Shown here piece after piece: positions 25,882 to 35,154 of a stretch of DNA of 64,000 bases. This DNA is from an uncultured Rothia sp. (GTDB taxonomy: Bacteria > Actinomycetota > Actinomycetes > Actinomycetales > Micrococcaceae), in NCBI GenBank assembly GCA_946222285.1, contig CAMIIP010000002.1:256164-320163 (forward strand). Reading direction: 5' to 3'. A program made the position numbers and the translations under genes. Position 1 is the first letter of the stretch. Every line of letters begins with the position of its first letter. A model generated the notes under the pieces. It saw only the letters and a list, made by a program, of their open reading frames with translations. It made no database searches and was not told where the DNA came from.

Positions 25882-26235
25882 ATGCAGACTCTTGACTTCA
25901 TTGACAACAAGTCCCTCCGTTCGGACATTCCTGACTTCGGCCCCGGCGATACCCTGAACGTTCACGTTAACATTGTTGAAGGCAACCGTTCACGTGTTCA
26001 GGTTTTCAAAGGCTTCGTTGTTGGCCGTCAGGGTGCTGGCGTTCGTGAAACCTTCACTGTTCGTAAGGTTTCCTTTGGCGTTGGCGTTGAGCGTACCTTC
26101 CCTGTACACTCTCCCGTGATCGACAAGATTGAACTGCTCACTCGCGGCGATGTACGCCGTGCAAAGCTTTACTACATGCGCGATCGTCACGGTAAGGCTG
26201 CTCGTATCCGCGAAAAGCGCGATAACGTTAAGTAA
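25882..26235 (+). CDS. rplS: 50S ribosomal protein L19
   Basis: L19 lies at the interface of the two ribosomal subunits. The 117 residues carry the motifs GDTLNVHVNIVEGNR and the RSPVIDKIE-like SPVIDKIELL, and the C-terminal KLYYMRDRHGKAARI. ATG at 25882 follows CAAGGAGA. It stands alone, with its own long 5' leader, and the first signal peptidase gene begins 13 bases after its stop. Confidence 0.97.
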   Translation: MQTLDFIDNKSLRSDIPDFGPGDTLNVHVNIVEGNRSRVQVFKGFVVGRQGAGVRETFTVRKVSFGVGVERTFPVHSPVIDKIELLTRGDVRRAKLYYMRDRHGKAARIREKRDNVK

Positions 26236-26248
26236 GTCTAGGACTTTT

Positions 26249-26899
26249 ATGGAACAGACCGTAAGGTCGGACTCCACTCACAGGCGTCTCTCTCGATTTC
26301 GGGGGTGGCGCCTGTTTGCTGTGGCCTTTGTTTTAGCTTTCGCTATCTTGTTGGTCATCAGAAGTTTCTTCTTTGAGATTTTCTATATTCCTTCAGAATC
26401 TATGGAGCCTACGCTACAGACCGGAGATCGTATTGCTGTTGAGCGGAAGATGGAGAATATCGAACGCGGCGACGTTGTGGTCTTTGACGGCACCGGCTCT
26501 TTTGACCCTTACCAGAGCACTTCACCGTGGGTGAGCCATCCGTTGAGAACGACAGGGCAGTGGCTGGGGTTACGTGGGTCAGATACGATCTATGTTAAGC
26601 GCGTGATTGGGGTTGGAGGCGATACCGTATCTTGCTGTTCCTCAGGCGGTAAACTCACTGTCAATGGCGAAGAAATAGATGAGGAATATCTGCCTGATAA
26701 TATGCTGGCCTCGGATGCAAAATTTACGGCTGAGATTCCTACCAACCGTATCTGGGTCATGGGCGATAACCGTGAAAATTCCTTAGACTCTCGATCATTG
26801 ATAGGATCGCCCGGCGGCGGCATGATTAGGGAAGAGAAAGTTATCGGCAAGGCTCACTGGATTATTTATCCCTCTAGTCGGTGGCAAGAAATCCACTAA
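26249..26899 (+). CDS. lepB: signal peptidase I (first copy, single-helix form)
   Basis: The enzyme cuts signal peptides from exported proteins on the outer face of the membrane. From ATG 26249 (AGGAC just before) it has 216 residues: a basic N-terminus, one membrane helix at about 20-38, the serine motif PSESMEPTL with the nucleophile Ser, the lysine motif VKRVIGVGGD with the general base, and GDNRENSLDSR near 185. The frame is open upstream into rplS, but that extension is not credible. A Cys-Cys pair follows the lysine motif. It is followed by a second, longer copy. Confidence 0.93.
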   Translation: MEQTVRSDSTHRRLSRFRGWRLFAVAFVLAFAILLVIRSFFFEIFYIPSESMEPTLQTGDRIAVERKMENIERGDVVVFDGTGSFDPYQSTSPWVSHPLRTTGQWLGLRGSDTIYVKRVIGVGGDTVSCCSSGGKLTVNGEEIDEEYLPDNMLASDAKFTAEIPTNRIWVMGDNRENSLDSRSLIGSPGGGMIREEKVIGKAHWIIYPSSRWQEIH

Positions 26900-27022
26900 A
26901 TGCCGGACAAACTCAGCAGTAATTCCAGGACACGAACAGATAGTATGGTGGCAACGATTTATCTGCTCCTGCTACCAGTACACTGACATAAGTTCGCTTC
27001 AAACAAGAAAGAGGTTTTCTTC

Positions 27023-27784
27023 GTGGCTGATCTATCCAACGATGAAAATATAGACGGTGTTTACGCATCATCAGACCGGTCAGCTACTTTCAGGCACAGG
27101 GCTGTGCCTGAGGAAGAAAAAAAATCCGATAGTATCGGCGGGCAAATCAAAGAATTTTTGATGGTGCTTCTCTACGCTATATTGATTGCTCTCATCTTGA
27201 AAACCTTTGTGCTACGCGGGTTCTATATTCCCTCTGGATCGATGGAAAACACCCTACAAATTAACGATCGCGTTTTTGTTAACGTTGCTGGCTCTATGTT
27301 TGGTGAAGCAGAGCGTGGCGATATTATTGTTTTCAAAGATGCGCACGGTTGGGTAAATCCGTCTGAACAGCAGGCTACTAATCCTATTCGTACGGTTCTT
27401 TCCTTTATTGGTGTTTTGCCCGACACTTCCAATAATTATTTGGTTAAACGTGTGATTGGCGTGGGCGGTGATCACGTGGTGTGCTGTTCAGCAGATGGAA
27501 AAATAACGGTGAACGGTGAAGAAATTACCGAACCCTACCTCTATCCGGGGGCAAACCCTTCCGATATTCCCTTTGACGTGATCGTTCCTGAAAACAGCTA
27601 CTTTGTGATGGGCGATCACCGAAATAACTCGGCTGACTCTCGTTACCACATTGAAGATGGCACAGAATTTATCAGTGATGGCGATGTGGAAGGCGAAGTT
27701 TTCGTGGTTGCATGGCCTTTGAGCAACTTTACCTTTTTAGGTGGAGCAGAAGATGTCTTTGCGAATGTACCCGATAGCAAATAA
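27023..27784 (+). CDS. lepB: signal peptidase I (second copy)
   Basis: A 253-residue paralogue of the upstream gene with a longer acidic cytoplasmic N-terminus (about 50 residues) before the membrane helix LMVLLYAILIALILKTF. The serine motif PSGSMENTL, lysine motif VKRVIGVGGD, the CC pair and GDHRNNSADSR are all intact. GTG at 27023 follows AAAGAGG. The two copies probably differ in substrate choice or expression. rnhB starts four bases after its stop. Confidence 0.93.
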   Translation: MADLSNDENIDGVYASSDRSATFRHRAVPEEEKKSDSIGGQIKEFLMVLLYAILIALILKTFVLRGFYIPSGSMENTLQINDRVFVNVAGSMFGEAERGDIIVFKDAHGWVNPSEQQATNPIRTVLSFIGVLPDTSNNYLVKRVIGVGGDHVVCCSADGKITVNGEEITEPYLYPGANPSDIPFDVIVPENSYFVMGDHRNNSADSRYHIEDGTEFISDGDVEGEVFVVAWPLSNFTFLGGAEDVFANVPDSK

Positions 27785-27787
27785 TTC

Positions 27788-28561
27788 GTGAAAGATAGAG
27801 CTACTGCCACGCTGAACACCGAAAGAGAATTTTTCTCTTCCGGTGTTCAGCTTTTAGCGGGAATGGATGAGGTTGGGCGAGGCTCATTGGCTGGGCCTGT
27901 AAGCGTAGGTGTTGCTCTGGTCAAACCTAGTCATGAGCTGATGATCGATGGTCTCATCGATTCCAAGGAACTTACACCTAAAAAACGGCGAGCGATGGTT
28001 CCACTGATCGAAGAGTGGATACCCACAGCGGTAGGTCATACTCAACCGGAAGAAATCGACGCTTTGGGAATGACACGATCATTACGACTGGCAGGCCAGC
28101 GTGCACTGGCACAGATCGTTAGCGAAGGACAGAAACCTGAGATGGTCTTGTTAGACGGTAAACATGACTGGCTGACAGGTTCTGAACCTCATCTTTTGTT
28201 GGAGCTAGATCCCGCCGAAGCTCTTTTGAACGAGCTAGTTACTGAAGCGTGGCAAGGTACCAACTTGCCGGCTTGGTCAGGGGCTGTAACCACTGTCGTC
28301 AAGGGCGACTACACATGCGCATCTATCGCCGCCGCATCTGTGATTGCCAAAGTGGAGCGAGATCAGCTCATGGACGAACTGGCTCAACAGTACCCGCAGT
28401 ATGGTTGGGAGAAAAATAAGGGCTATGGGGCAGCTCATCATCGCGAAGCGCTACTCACGGAAGGTCCGAGCAACCAGCATCGGTTGAGCTGGAACCTCGG
28501 GATTAGAGTAGAACAAATCAAAGAATGCTATGTAGAAAGAAGAATGCACCATGAGCAGTGA
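27788..28561 (+). CDS. rnhB: ribonuclease HII
   Basis: RNase HII cuts the RNA strand of RNA-DNA hybrids and single ribonucleotides in DNA. The 257 residues have GMDEVGRGSLAGPV near residue 25 with the Asp-Glu pair, LIDSKELTPKKR near 58, LLDGKHDW near 115 with the third acid, and AAASVIAKVERD near 177 followed by GYGAAHHREAL. GTG 27788 lies close after lepB, and its 3' end overlaps the DUF2469 start by 11 bases, so the genes form one unit. Confidence 0.96.
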   Translation: MKDRATATLNTEREFFSSGVQLLAGMDEVGRGSLAGPVSVGVALVKPSHELMIDGLIDSKELTPKKRRAMVPLIEEWIPTAVGHTQPEEIDALGMTRSLRLAGQRALAQIVSEGQKPEMVLLDGKHDWLTGSEPHLLLELDPAEALLNELVTEAWQGTNLPAWSGAVTTVVKGDYTCASIAAASVIAKVERDQLMDELAQQYPQYGWEKNKGYGAAHHREALLTEGPSNQHRLSWNLGIRVEQIKECYVERRMHHEQ

Positions 28562-28877
28562 AGATCTTGACAACTATGAAGCCGATGCGCAGATGGCTCT
28601 TTATGGAGAATACAAGAACGTCTTTGGGCTTTTTACCTATGTGGTAGAAACCGATAAGCGATTTTACCTCTGTAACACCGTAGAGGTGACACCTCATACC
28701 GAGAACGGATCTCTATTTTTTGAAGTAGAGATGAATGACGTTTGGGTCTGGGATATTTTTCGTCCGTCGCGTTTTATGAAGAAAGTCAAAATTTATTCGG
28801 TCAAAGACATTAATGTTGAAGAGCGAGCAGCTGAGGGCGATCTTCTTATTCCTGAAACTCCGGATTTCGAGGTCTAA
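28551..28877 (+). CDS. DUF2469 family protein
   Basis: A 108-residue acidic protein of the actinobacterial DUF2469 family, always found after rnhB; the function is not established. Recognisable are the N-terminal EDLDNYEADAQMALYGEYK and the aromatic-rich VWVWDIFRPSRFMK, a family signature. The ATG at 28551 lies inside the last codons of rnhB. There is no signal peptide or membrane helix. Confidence 0.88.
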   Translation: MSSEDLDNYEADAQMALYGEYKNVFGLFTYVVETDKRFYLCNTVEVTPHTENGSLFFEVEMNDVWVWDIFRPSRFMKKVKIYSVKDINVEERAAEGDLLIPETPDFEV

Positions 28878-28923
28878 ACCTGCACATCACTGGCGTAAAA
28901 TTTAAACTTGCGCACCAGATATC

Positions 28924-28956
28924 TGTGGATAAAGAAATAAGGGGGAGTTATCCACA
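28924..28956. promoter_or_regulatory. pair of perfect inverted DnaA boxes upstream of yraN-comM-dprA
   Basis: TGTGGATAA at 28924-28932 and TTATCCACA at 28948-28956 are both perfect nine-base DnaA boxes facing each other with 15 bases between. They lie in the only gap of the rnhB to dprA region, 82 bases before the yraN start. DnaA binding is an inference from exact motif match. Confidence 0.6.
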
Positions 28957-29037
28957 AAAAACGATATCCTCGCTCACACGTTCTCGCTAAATAGTGCAGA
29001 GTAAACAGCAAGAGATTTGCTTGTTGAAAGGCACACC

Positions 29038-29424
29038 ATGAAAAACCATTTGGATGTTGGACGCTGGGGAGAAGACTTGGCCGTTGCTATCCTCCAAACT
29101 TCTGGCTTGCAGATTCTGGAAAGAAATTGGCGCCCCCGAACCACTGAATATGAAGGCGCGCTAAGGGGCGAAGTAGATGCCGTAGCGATTGACACGGTAC
29201 AAGAAAATCTTGTTTTTGTAGAAGTCAAAACACGATCTACGGTGAACTTTGGAAATCCTTTTGAAGCTATTACCGCTTCAAAAGCTCAGCGGCTTCGTGC
29301 GCTGGCTTATACCTGGTGCCGGGAAAATCCCGACTATCGCTTTTTGCCCTTACGCCTGGATGCTGTATCTATTTGCGGTAACGAAAGATCCTTCACCTTT
29401 GAGCATCTGAAAGCGGTGAGCTAG
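29038..29424 (+). CDS. yraN: YraN family endonuclease-like protein (UPF0102)
   Basis: YraN proteins have a Holliday-junction-resolvase-like nuclease fold; the biological role is not settled. From ATG 29038 (GAAAGG six bases before) there are 128 residues. GRWGEDLAVAIL near residue 7 and the EVDAVAID and LVFVEVKTRS segments carry the acid-acid-lysine set of the PD-(D/E)XK family. The open frame extends upstream to TTG 29017 without a ribosome site. The next gene starts one base after its stop, so it is the first gene of a yraN-comM-dprA operon. Confidence 0.9.
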   Translation: MKNHLDVGRWGEDLAVAILQTSGLQILERNWRPRTTEYEGALRGEVDAVAIDTVQENLVFVEVKTRSTVNFGNPFEAITASKAQRLRALAYTWCRENPDYRFLPLRLDAVSICGNERSFTFEHLKAVS

Positions 29425-30966
29425 GTGGGATTCGCCCGTACCTATTCGGTTGCTTTAGTGGGAATCAAAGGGCATATTGTTGAGGTTGAGGCCGATATCT
29501 CTGCAGCTCTTCCTGGATTTATTCTGCTAGGGTTACCCGATATGTCTTTGAGCGAGGCCAAAGACCGAGTTCGCTCAGCTGCTAAAAATTCAGGGATACC
29601 TTTACCCGCTCGTAAAATCACGGTTAACCTAACGCCTGCCACTCTTGCCAAACGCGGCTCAGGATTTGATTTGGCTCTGGTCATGGCAACACTGATTGCC
29701 GCAGACGAAGTTAAATCTACTGAAAAAATTATCTATCTCGGAGAACTGGGACTTGATGGTTCTCTTCGTCAGATACCGGGCATCTTACCGGCTGTCAAAG
29801 CTGCCGTAGATGCCGGCTTCACCCACATTGTTGTTCCCGAGGGAAACCTTGAAGAAGCATCTCTTGTTGCTGGTGCTCACGTACGCGGATTTGAGTCGTT
29901 GGCTGAACTTTTGGTAGCCAGTGGGGTCAATGAACAAGATGTTCGTTTTTCCCCGAACCGACCAAAAGCTCCAGAGCATAAAGACAGATCATTAGCAGAT
30001 AACCTGGCAGATATGGCAGACGTGGCTGGACAGGCAGAAGGTCGATACGCTCTGGAAATTGCTGCCGCCGGAGCTCATCATATTCTTTTTAAAGGTCCCC
30101 CTGGGTCGGGCAAAACCATGCTTGCTGAACGTTTACCGGGAATTTTGCCCAGGTTGGATGATGCATCGGCGATGGAAGTCACTGCTATCCATTCGCTGTG
30201 TGGAATGGGAATTTCCCAAAAACAACTCATTCGTTCTCCTCCCTTCGAAGCGCCTCATCACTCAGCCTCGGCCCCAGCGATTTTAGGAGGAGGCAGCGGT
30301 ATTCCAAAGCCAGGAGCTATTTCTAAAGCTCATAGAGGAGTTCTCTTTTTAGATGAGGCTCCCGAATTCAAAAGAACCGTACTAGATTCCTTACGACAAC
30401 CGTTGGAATCCGGAGAGATCGCACTGGATCGGTCTGTAGCATCTGCTCTCTATCCCGCTCGTTTTCAACTTGTTATGGCAGCAAATCCCTGTCCCTGCGG
30501 TCAAAACACCGGTAGAGGGCTAGATTGCGCCTGTTCCTCCCGTGAACGCCGGAGCTACTGGGGAAGACTATCAGGTCCCTTGCTTGATCGCGTTGATTTG
30601 CATATCACAGTTCCCAAAGTTCAATCGCTTGATTTAGCGCAGGGCACTCAGAACGAATCTAGTGCGAAAATTCGCGAAAGAGTAATAGCAGCGCGGGCAG
30701 CTCAACGTGAACGGTTAGCTCCCTTCGGATTACATACGAACGCTGAAACGAATGGAAAGATTCTGCGGGGAGCACTCAAATTAGATCAGCAATTATTGCT
30801 ACCACTAACGCGTGCTCTAGACCGGGGCACTATTACGGCCCGAGGTTTTGACAGGGTCTTACGAACTGCCTGGTCGATTGCAGATTTAGAGGGAACCACA
30901 TCGCCTACGAGTGAACACCTTGATTTGGCGATGTATTTCAGAAATTTACAACAAAATAGCATGTAG
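29425..30966 (+). CDS. comM: YifB/ComM family magnesium-chelatase-like AAA+ ATPase
   Basis: ComM homologues are hexameric branch-migration helicases that help integrate incoming DNA during natural transformation. The 513 residues have an N-terminal Lon-protease-like domain (to about 190), an AAA+ domain with Walker A GPPGSGKTM near 225 and Walker B VLFLDEAPEF near 305, and a C-terminal chelatase-like domain with a cysteine-rich insert CPCGQ...CACS near 350 that probably binds zinc. GTG 29425 abuts yraN. It is followed by dprA after 13 bases. Confidence 0.93.
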   Translation: MGFARTYSVALVGIKGHIVEVEADISAALPGFILLGLPDMSLSEAKDRVRSAAKNSGIPLPARKITVNLTPATLAKRGSGFDLALVMATLIAADEVKSTEKIIYLGELGLDGSLRQIPGILPAVKAAVDAGFTHIVVPEGNLEEASLVAGAHVRGFESLAELLVASGVNEQDVRFSPNRPKAPEHKDRSLADNLADMADVAGQAEGRYALEIAAAGAHHILFKGPPGSGKTMLAERLPGILPRLDDASAMEVTAIHSLCGMGISQKQLIRSPPFEAPHHSASAPAILGGGSGIPKPGAISKAHRGVLFLDEAPEFKRTVLDSLRQPLESGEIALDRSVASALYPARFQLVMAANPCPCGQNTGRGLDCACSSRERRSYWGRLSGPLLDRVDLHITVPKVQSLDLAQGTQNESSAKIRERVIAARAAQRERLAPFGLHTNAETNGKILRGALKLDQQLLLPLTRALDRGTITARGFDRVLRTAWSIADLEGTTSPTSEHLDLAMYFRNLQQNSM

Positions 30967-30979
30967 AAGGAAAGAAAAG

Positions 30980-32194
30980 ATGCTCACGGAAGAACACATT
31001 GCCCGAGCGGAGACCATTCGCATCGCTGAGCCTGAAGATCCTTTTGTTAATGTGTGCATCGATATGCTGGGAGTAGTGCAAACCGCACATTTTATGACGG
31101 GTCGAGAAACACTCACCCCTGATTTTTGGCGTAGCCAGGACGCCTCAGATATGAGATATAAAATAAGTGATGAAGAGCTTCACAAACTTCATCATGGCTT
31201 ACTCGACCGCATTAGCAGGTGGTCTGCTCGAGGATCCCGCCTCACCACGGAGCAGGAATTCAAAATGGCAGAGAGCCTCTCGTCATGGCTCTGCATACCA
31301 GAGGACGATGACTGGCCAGACCAACTTTCGGACTTGGGAGAGAGAAAACCCTACGGTTTATGGGGCAGAGGAAAGCGTGAATATCTCAGTCTCTTGCGTT
31401 CAGATCGCTCTATTGCTGTAGTGGGATCTCGTGATATTTCAGCCTACGGAACATCGGCAACCTCACATATAACAGGTGATTTGGCCCAACAAGGTTTCAG
31501 CATTATTTCGGGAGGCGCATTTGGCATAGATGCAGTAGCACATCGAACCGCTCTAGCTGTTGTAGGTAGTAGCAGACCTCCAACAGTGGCACTCATGGCT
31601 TGTGGGGTAGATAGACCCTATCCCAAACATCATGAATCTCTTCTTCGAGAGATTATTGACCGGGGTCTTTTGCTGAGCGAAGTTTCGTTAGGAAGTTCCC
31701 CAACCAGGTGGAGATTCTTGCAACGAAATCGACTTATCGCAGCCCTATCTTCTTACACTCTTGTAGTAGAAGCGCGCTGGCGCTCCGGTGCTTTAAATAC
31801 TGCCCACCATGCTCTGAGCATTGGACGAGAATTAGGCGTGATTCCAGGGCAGATTTTTAGTCCGAATTCAGAAGGTTGCCACAGGTTATTGAAAAAAGAA
31901 CTAGCTCATCTGGTAACCGATGCCCAAGATATTATCGATACTCTGACCCATAGGTTTAGTTCTGTTGAACCTACGTTAGAGATACCGGTCCCAGAAAATG
32001 CTCAAAAGATAGAAGACTTGAGCGAACTTCAGCGGCGGGTATGGGATAGCTTGCCCCTTCGTCGTCCGACTAGCCTTGAACATATCGCCACCATGAGCGG
32101 TTTAACCGAACGCTCTACCATGCTCATTCTTTCGCAGTTAGCTAGCGAGGGAGTAGCAACTAGCTGGGAAGGGCTCTGGGCTAAAGCAGAATGA
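30980..32194 (+). CDS. dprA: DNA-processing protein DprA
   Basis: DprA loads RecA on single-stranded DNA that enters during transformation and is conserved in non-competent bacteria too. From ATG 30980 there are 404 residues. The Rossmann-like core begins near 145 with AVVGSRDISAYG, then SGGAFGIDAVAH near 190 and NRLIAALSSYTLVVEA near 258. A C-terminal winged helix (about 345-404, PTSLEHIATMSGLTE) closes the protein. The first 130 residues are less conserved. The open frame extends upstream into comM, but AGAAGGAAAG supports the chosen start. Confidence 0.93.
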   Translation: MLTEEHIARAETIRIAEPEDPFVNVCIDMLGVVQTAHFMTGRETLTPDFWRSQDASDMRYKISDEELHKLHHGLLDRISRWSARGSRLTTEQEFKMAESLSSWLCIPEDDDWPDQLSDLGERKPYGLWGRGKREYLSLLRSDRSIAVVGSRDISAYGTSATSHITGDLAQQGFSIISGGAFGIDAVAHRTALAVVGSSRPPTVALMACGVDRPYPKHHESLLREIIDRGLLLSEVSLGSSPTRWRFLQRNRLIAALSSYTLVVEARWRSGALNTAHHALSIGRELGVIPGQIFSPNSEGCHRLLKKELAHLVTDAQDIIDTLTHRFSSVEPTLEIPVPENAQKIEDLSELQRRVWDSLPLRRPTSLEHIATMSGLTERSTMLILSQLASEGVATSWEGLWAKAE

Positions 32195-32297
32195 GATAAA
32201 AACGTAACTCCCTCTGAATCATCAGATTCGTGATCGAGATAAGAAGCACATTCCAGTGGTAGAGTTCAAATGCGAAAAAGTATAGACAGAGGCAACT

Positions 32298-33311
32298 ATG
32301 GCAGAGCATGAATCGCAGATCCAGAGAAAAACCGAAGAAACGCTAGCACCAACTCTTCCTCTAGGGGCTCAACGACTGGACGAAGACAGAGTTTTTACTC
32401 AGGCTCTGGAAAATTTTGTACGGTTTCTCACCTATGAAAAGTTTCGTTCTCCTCACACGATTCTGGCTTACCAACAGGACATAACAGCTTTCATGGCCTT
32501 TGCTCTCAGACAGGGAGCAAGAGCCATGGATGAAATAGACATCGATATGATTCGTTCATGGCTAGCCAGTAAACATGCCACCAGTTCATCACGAAATTCT
32601 CTAGCACGTCAGGGGTCGAGTTTACGAGTTTTCTTTAGCTGGGCAGAAGAAGACGGTCTCATCGAGAAAAACCCAACACTCACTCTCGCCTCGCCCAAAC
32701 GGGAGAGGCACTTGCCCGATGTTTTGACCCAGCAGCAGATAACAGAGCTTCTTAACTACGTCACTAGCACTCTGAAAGCTGACCCTAAAAATATCAAAAA
32801 TATCCGTTTACTGGCAGTTATCGAAATTCTTTATTCCAGTGGAATCCGTATATCAGAGCTAGCTCAGCTTGATCTTTCATCGGTGAACAGAACCGAACAT
32901 ACCTTGCGAGTCATCGGTAAAGGAAATAAAGAGAGAGTTGTTCCTTTAGGGCGTCCTGCACTTCAAGCTTTAAATCATTGGGTTAAATACGGTAGACCGC
33001 AGTGGTTCAAGAATAAAACTGAAGGTACCGTAGAATCTGCCCTGTTTATTGGTCCGCGCGGCCAGCGAGCCAACGTTCGCCAGATACGAGAAGATCTCAA
33101 TCGGGCTTTATCGCATATCGATAACAGCGAGGCATCCGGTGCTCACGTCTTTCGTCACAGCGCAGCTACCCACCTGGTAGATGGTGGAGCAGATATACGT
33201 GCGGTACAGGAACTTCTAGGGCATACTTCTTTAGCAACTACTCAGATTTATACTCATGTTTCGGTCGAACGCCTCACACAAAGTTACGATAGAGCTCACC
33301 CGCGGGCATAA
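32298..33311 (+). CDS. xerC: tyrosine recombinase XerC
   Basis: XerC, with XerD, resolves chromosome dimers at dif. The 337 residues start with a 35-residue extension, then the SAM-like core-binding domain (FVRFLTYEKFRSPHT ...) and the catalytic domain with Arg in YSSGIRISELA near 190, a lysine in GKGNKERVV, HVFRHSAATHL near 284 and the Tyr in ATTQIYTHVS near 319. Its place after dprA is the usual actinobacterial location. The start ATG 32298 follows AGAGG. No integron or phage context is present. Confidence 0.93.
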   Translation: MAEHESQIQRKTEETLAPTLPLGAQRLDEDRVFTQALENFVRFLTYEKFRSPHTILAYQQDITAFMAFALRQGARAMDEIDIDMIRSWLASKHATSSSRNSLARQGSSLRVFFSWAEEDGLIEKNPTLTLASPKRERHLPDVLTQQQITELLNYVTSTLKADPKNIKNIRLLAVIEILYSSGIRISELAQLDLSSVNRTEHTLRVIGKGNKERVVPLGRPALQALNHWVKYGRPQWFKNKTEGTVESALFIGPRGQRANVRQIREDLNRALSHIDNSEASGAHVFRHSAATHLVDGGADIRAVQELLGHTSLATTQIYTHVSVERLTQSYDRAHPRA

Positions 33312-33313
33312 AA

Positions 33314-33353
33314 AATCCTCTCACCCTAAATTATTGCTCAGAATGAGAGGATT
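33314..33353. terminator. terminator between convergent xerC and fabF
   Basis: AATCCTCTCA (33314-33323) pairs perfectly with TGAGAGGATT (33344-33353); an A-tract precedes the stem on the plus strand, which is a T-tract for fabF on the minus strand. Confidence 0.7.
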
Positions 33354-33361
33354 CTTAATTC

Positions 33362-34633
33362 TTAGTCACCGTAGGATCGGAAAGCCACAACAGCATTGTG
33401 TCCACCGAAACCAAAAGAATTTGAGAGGGCTACAATTTTACCTTCAGGTAAATTACGAGCTTCGGTCACTACGTCTAAATCAATTTGAGCATCTTGCTGA
33501 TCCAGATTAATAGTGCAGGGAGCTTGACGATCGTGAAGCGCCTTGACCGTGAAGATAGCTTCTAAGGCTCCAGCACCACCGAGCAGATGGCCAGTCATCG
33601 ATTTGGTAGCCGAAACCTCAATATTCTTGGTATGATCGCCGAAAACCTGGTGCAGAGCTAGAGATTCGGGAATATCTCCTACGGGGGTCGACGTTGCATG
33701 AGCATTCACATGAACCACCGTAGCCGGATCAATCTGACCGTCTTCTAAAGCTTCTTTAAGTGCTCTGGTCGCACCTAGAGCCTCGGAATCGGGCGCCGTA
33801 ATGTGATAGCTGTCTGCCGATACACCTGTACCCGCAAGTTCCGCATAAATTTTAGCTCCACGAGCCAAAGCATGTTCTTCAGATTCAAGAATAAGTGCAG
33901 CTGCACCTTCACCCATCACAAAACCATCGCGGTCGACGTCGTAGGGGCGAGATGCTGCTGCCGGATCATCATTGCGGGTAGAGAGCGCCTGCATCTTAGC
34001 GAAAGCTGCTATGGGCATGGGATGAATGGCGGCTTCAGCACCGCCTGCAATAACAATATCTGCTTTGCCCGAACGAATAATCTCTATACCGAGATTCAGC
34101 GCCTCAGTCGAAGAAGCACAAGCTGATACAACTGTCTGTGCAGAAGCGCGGGCTTTAAGAGCCATAGAAACCGCAGCCGCACAACTGTTGGGCATCAGCA
34201 TAGGAACAGTCATGGGAAGAACACGACGGGGACCTTTTTCACGCAGAGTATCCCAGGCATCAAGTAGCGTCCAGATACCGCCGATGCCCGTCCCAAAAGC
34301 GACCGCAGTTTTTTCGGGAGTTACTCCCTCAGAAGTCTCTGCATCGTCACCGGTAAATCCTGCATCAGCCCAGGCTTCACGCGCAGCAACCAAAGCCAAC
34401 CGACCAGAAGGATCCTGTCGTTTTGCTTCTACTTTTGTTAGCCGTCCTGATTCTAACGGGTCTTCTGCGACTCGGCCGGCAATATAGACGGGGAGTTGGT
34501 ATTCCTCAACCCAGGAATCTTCGAGTTTTTTGATTCCTGACACACCCTTGAGCGCGTTAGCCCAGGTAGTAGGTACATCGCCGCCGATGGGGGTGGTTGC
34601 GCCAAGTCCGGTCACCACGACTTTATGAGACAT
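33362..34633 (-). CDS. fabF: beta-ketoacyl-ACP synthase II
   Basis: FabF extends acyl-ACP by condensation with malonyl-ACP. The 423 residues show the nucleophile Cys in VVSACASSTEAL near 170, the His in HVNAHATSTPVGD near 313, and TKSMTGHLLGGAGA near 345 with the second His. The C-terminal SFGFGGHNAVV is the usual end. ATG 34633 with AGAAAG before it. It is the last gene of the fabD-fabH-acpP-fabF operon, read on the minus strand. Confidence 0.97.
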   Translation of the reverse strand: MSHKVVVTGLGATTPIGGDVPTTWANALKGVSGIKKLEDSWVEEYQLPVYIAGRVAEDPLESGRLTKVEAKRQDPSGRLALVAAREAWADAGFTGDDAETSEGVTPEKTAVAFGTGIGGIWTLLDAWDTLREKGPRRVLPMTVPMLMPNSCAAAVSMALKARASAQTVVSACASSTEALNLGIEIIRSGKADIVIAGGAEAAIHPMPIAAFAKMQALSTRNDDPAAASRPYDVDRDGFVMGEGAAALILESEEHALARGAKIYAELAGTGVSADSYHITAPDSEALGATRALKEALEDGQIDPATVVHVNAHATSTPVGDIPESLALHQVFGDHTKNIEVSATKSMTGHLLGGAGALEAIFTVKALHDRQAPCTINLDQQDAQIDLDVVTEARNLPEGKIVALSNSFGFGGHNAVVAFRSYGD

Positions 34634-34721
34634 CTTTTACGCTTTCTGAGTTGGTGGCAAGAAATAATACAGTGAGGGCGCGAACAAGTAGAACCTGTCG
34701 CGCCCGTGCACTGAGAGAGGA

Positions 34722-34964
34722 TTAGCTGGCGTTTTCGATGAAGCTTACTGCATCGCCAACGGTCTTGAGGTTCTTGACCTCTTCATCGGGAATGGTAACG
34801 CCGAACTTCTCTTCAGCGTTTACAACGATGGTCATCATCGAAATCGAATCAATGTCGAGGTCTTCGGTGAATGACTTTTCGAGCTGAACGTCTTCGGTCT
34901 CTACACCGGTCTCTTCGTTAACGATTTCTGCGAGACCTTCGAGAATTTCTTTTTTGCTCGCCAT
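34722..34964 (-). CDS. acpP: acyl carrier protein
   Basis: ACP carries growing acyl chains on a phosphopantetheine arm. From ATG 34964, after AAGGAG, the protein has 80 residues, the usual length. The modification site Ser lies in DIDSISMM near residue 41, though the family has DSL more commonly than DSI. The frame is open to 35057, but the strong ribosome site fixes the short form. It lies between fabH and fabF. Confidence 0.95.
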   Translation of the reverse strand: MASKKEILEGLAEIVNEETGVETEDVQLEKSFTEDLDIDSISMMTIVVNAEEKFGVTIPDEEVKNLKTVGDAVSFIENAS

Positions 34965-35154
34965 GTTGGCTCCTTTTCTGAGTGAACGCTGATATGCACA
35001 GCGCCAATAGTGGTTTTCCCTGAAAAAGGGGGAGTACTGAAGGCTGTTAAAGAACAACCGGTAGCACTTCTTAGTTGATTTTAGCCCGCTTTAGACGTGA
35101 GGAGAATTTACTGGTTCTCGTTTTGTTGAAATTTTCCTGGGTTTCTCTCAAAGG

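Noticed and set aside
26129..26248. Upstream extension of the first signal peptidase into rplS
   Set aside because: It overlaps conserved rplS codons; ATG 26249 has its own ribosome site.
28924..28956. Replication origin
   Set aside because: Only two DnaA boxes, no AT-rich unwinding stretch and none of dnaA, dnaN, gyrB or rpmH nearby; the same holds for the cluster at 52874-52953.
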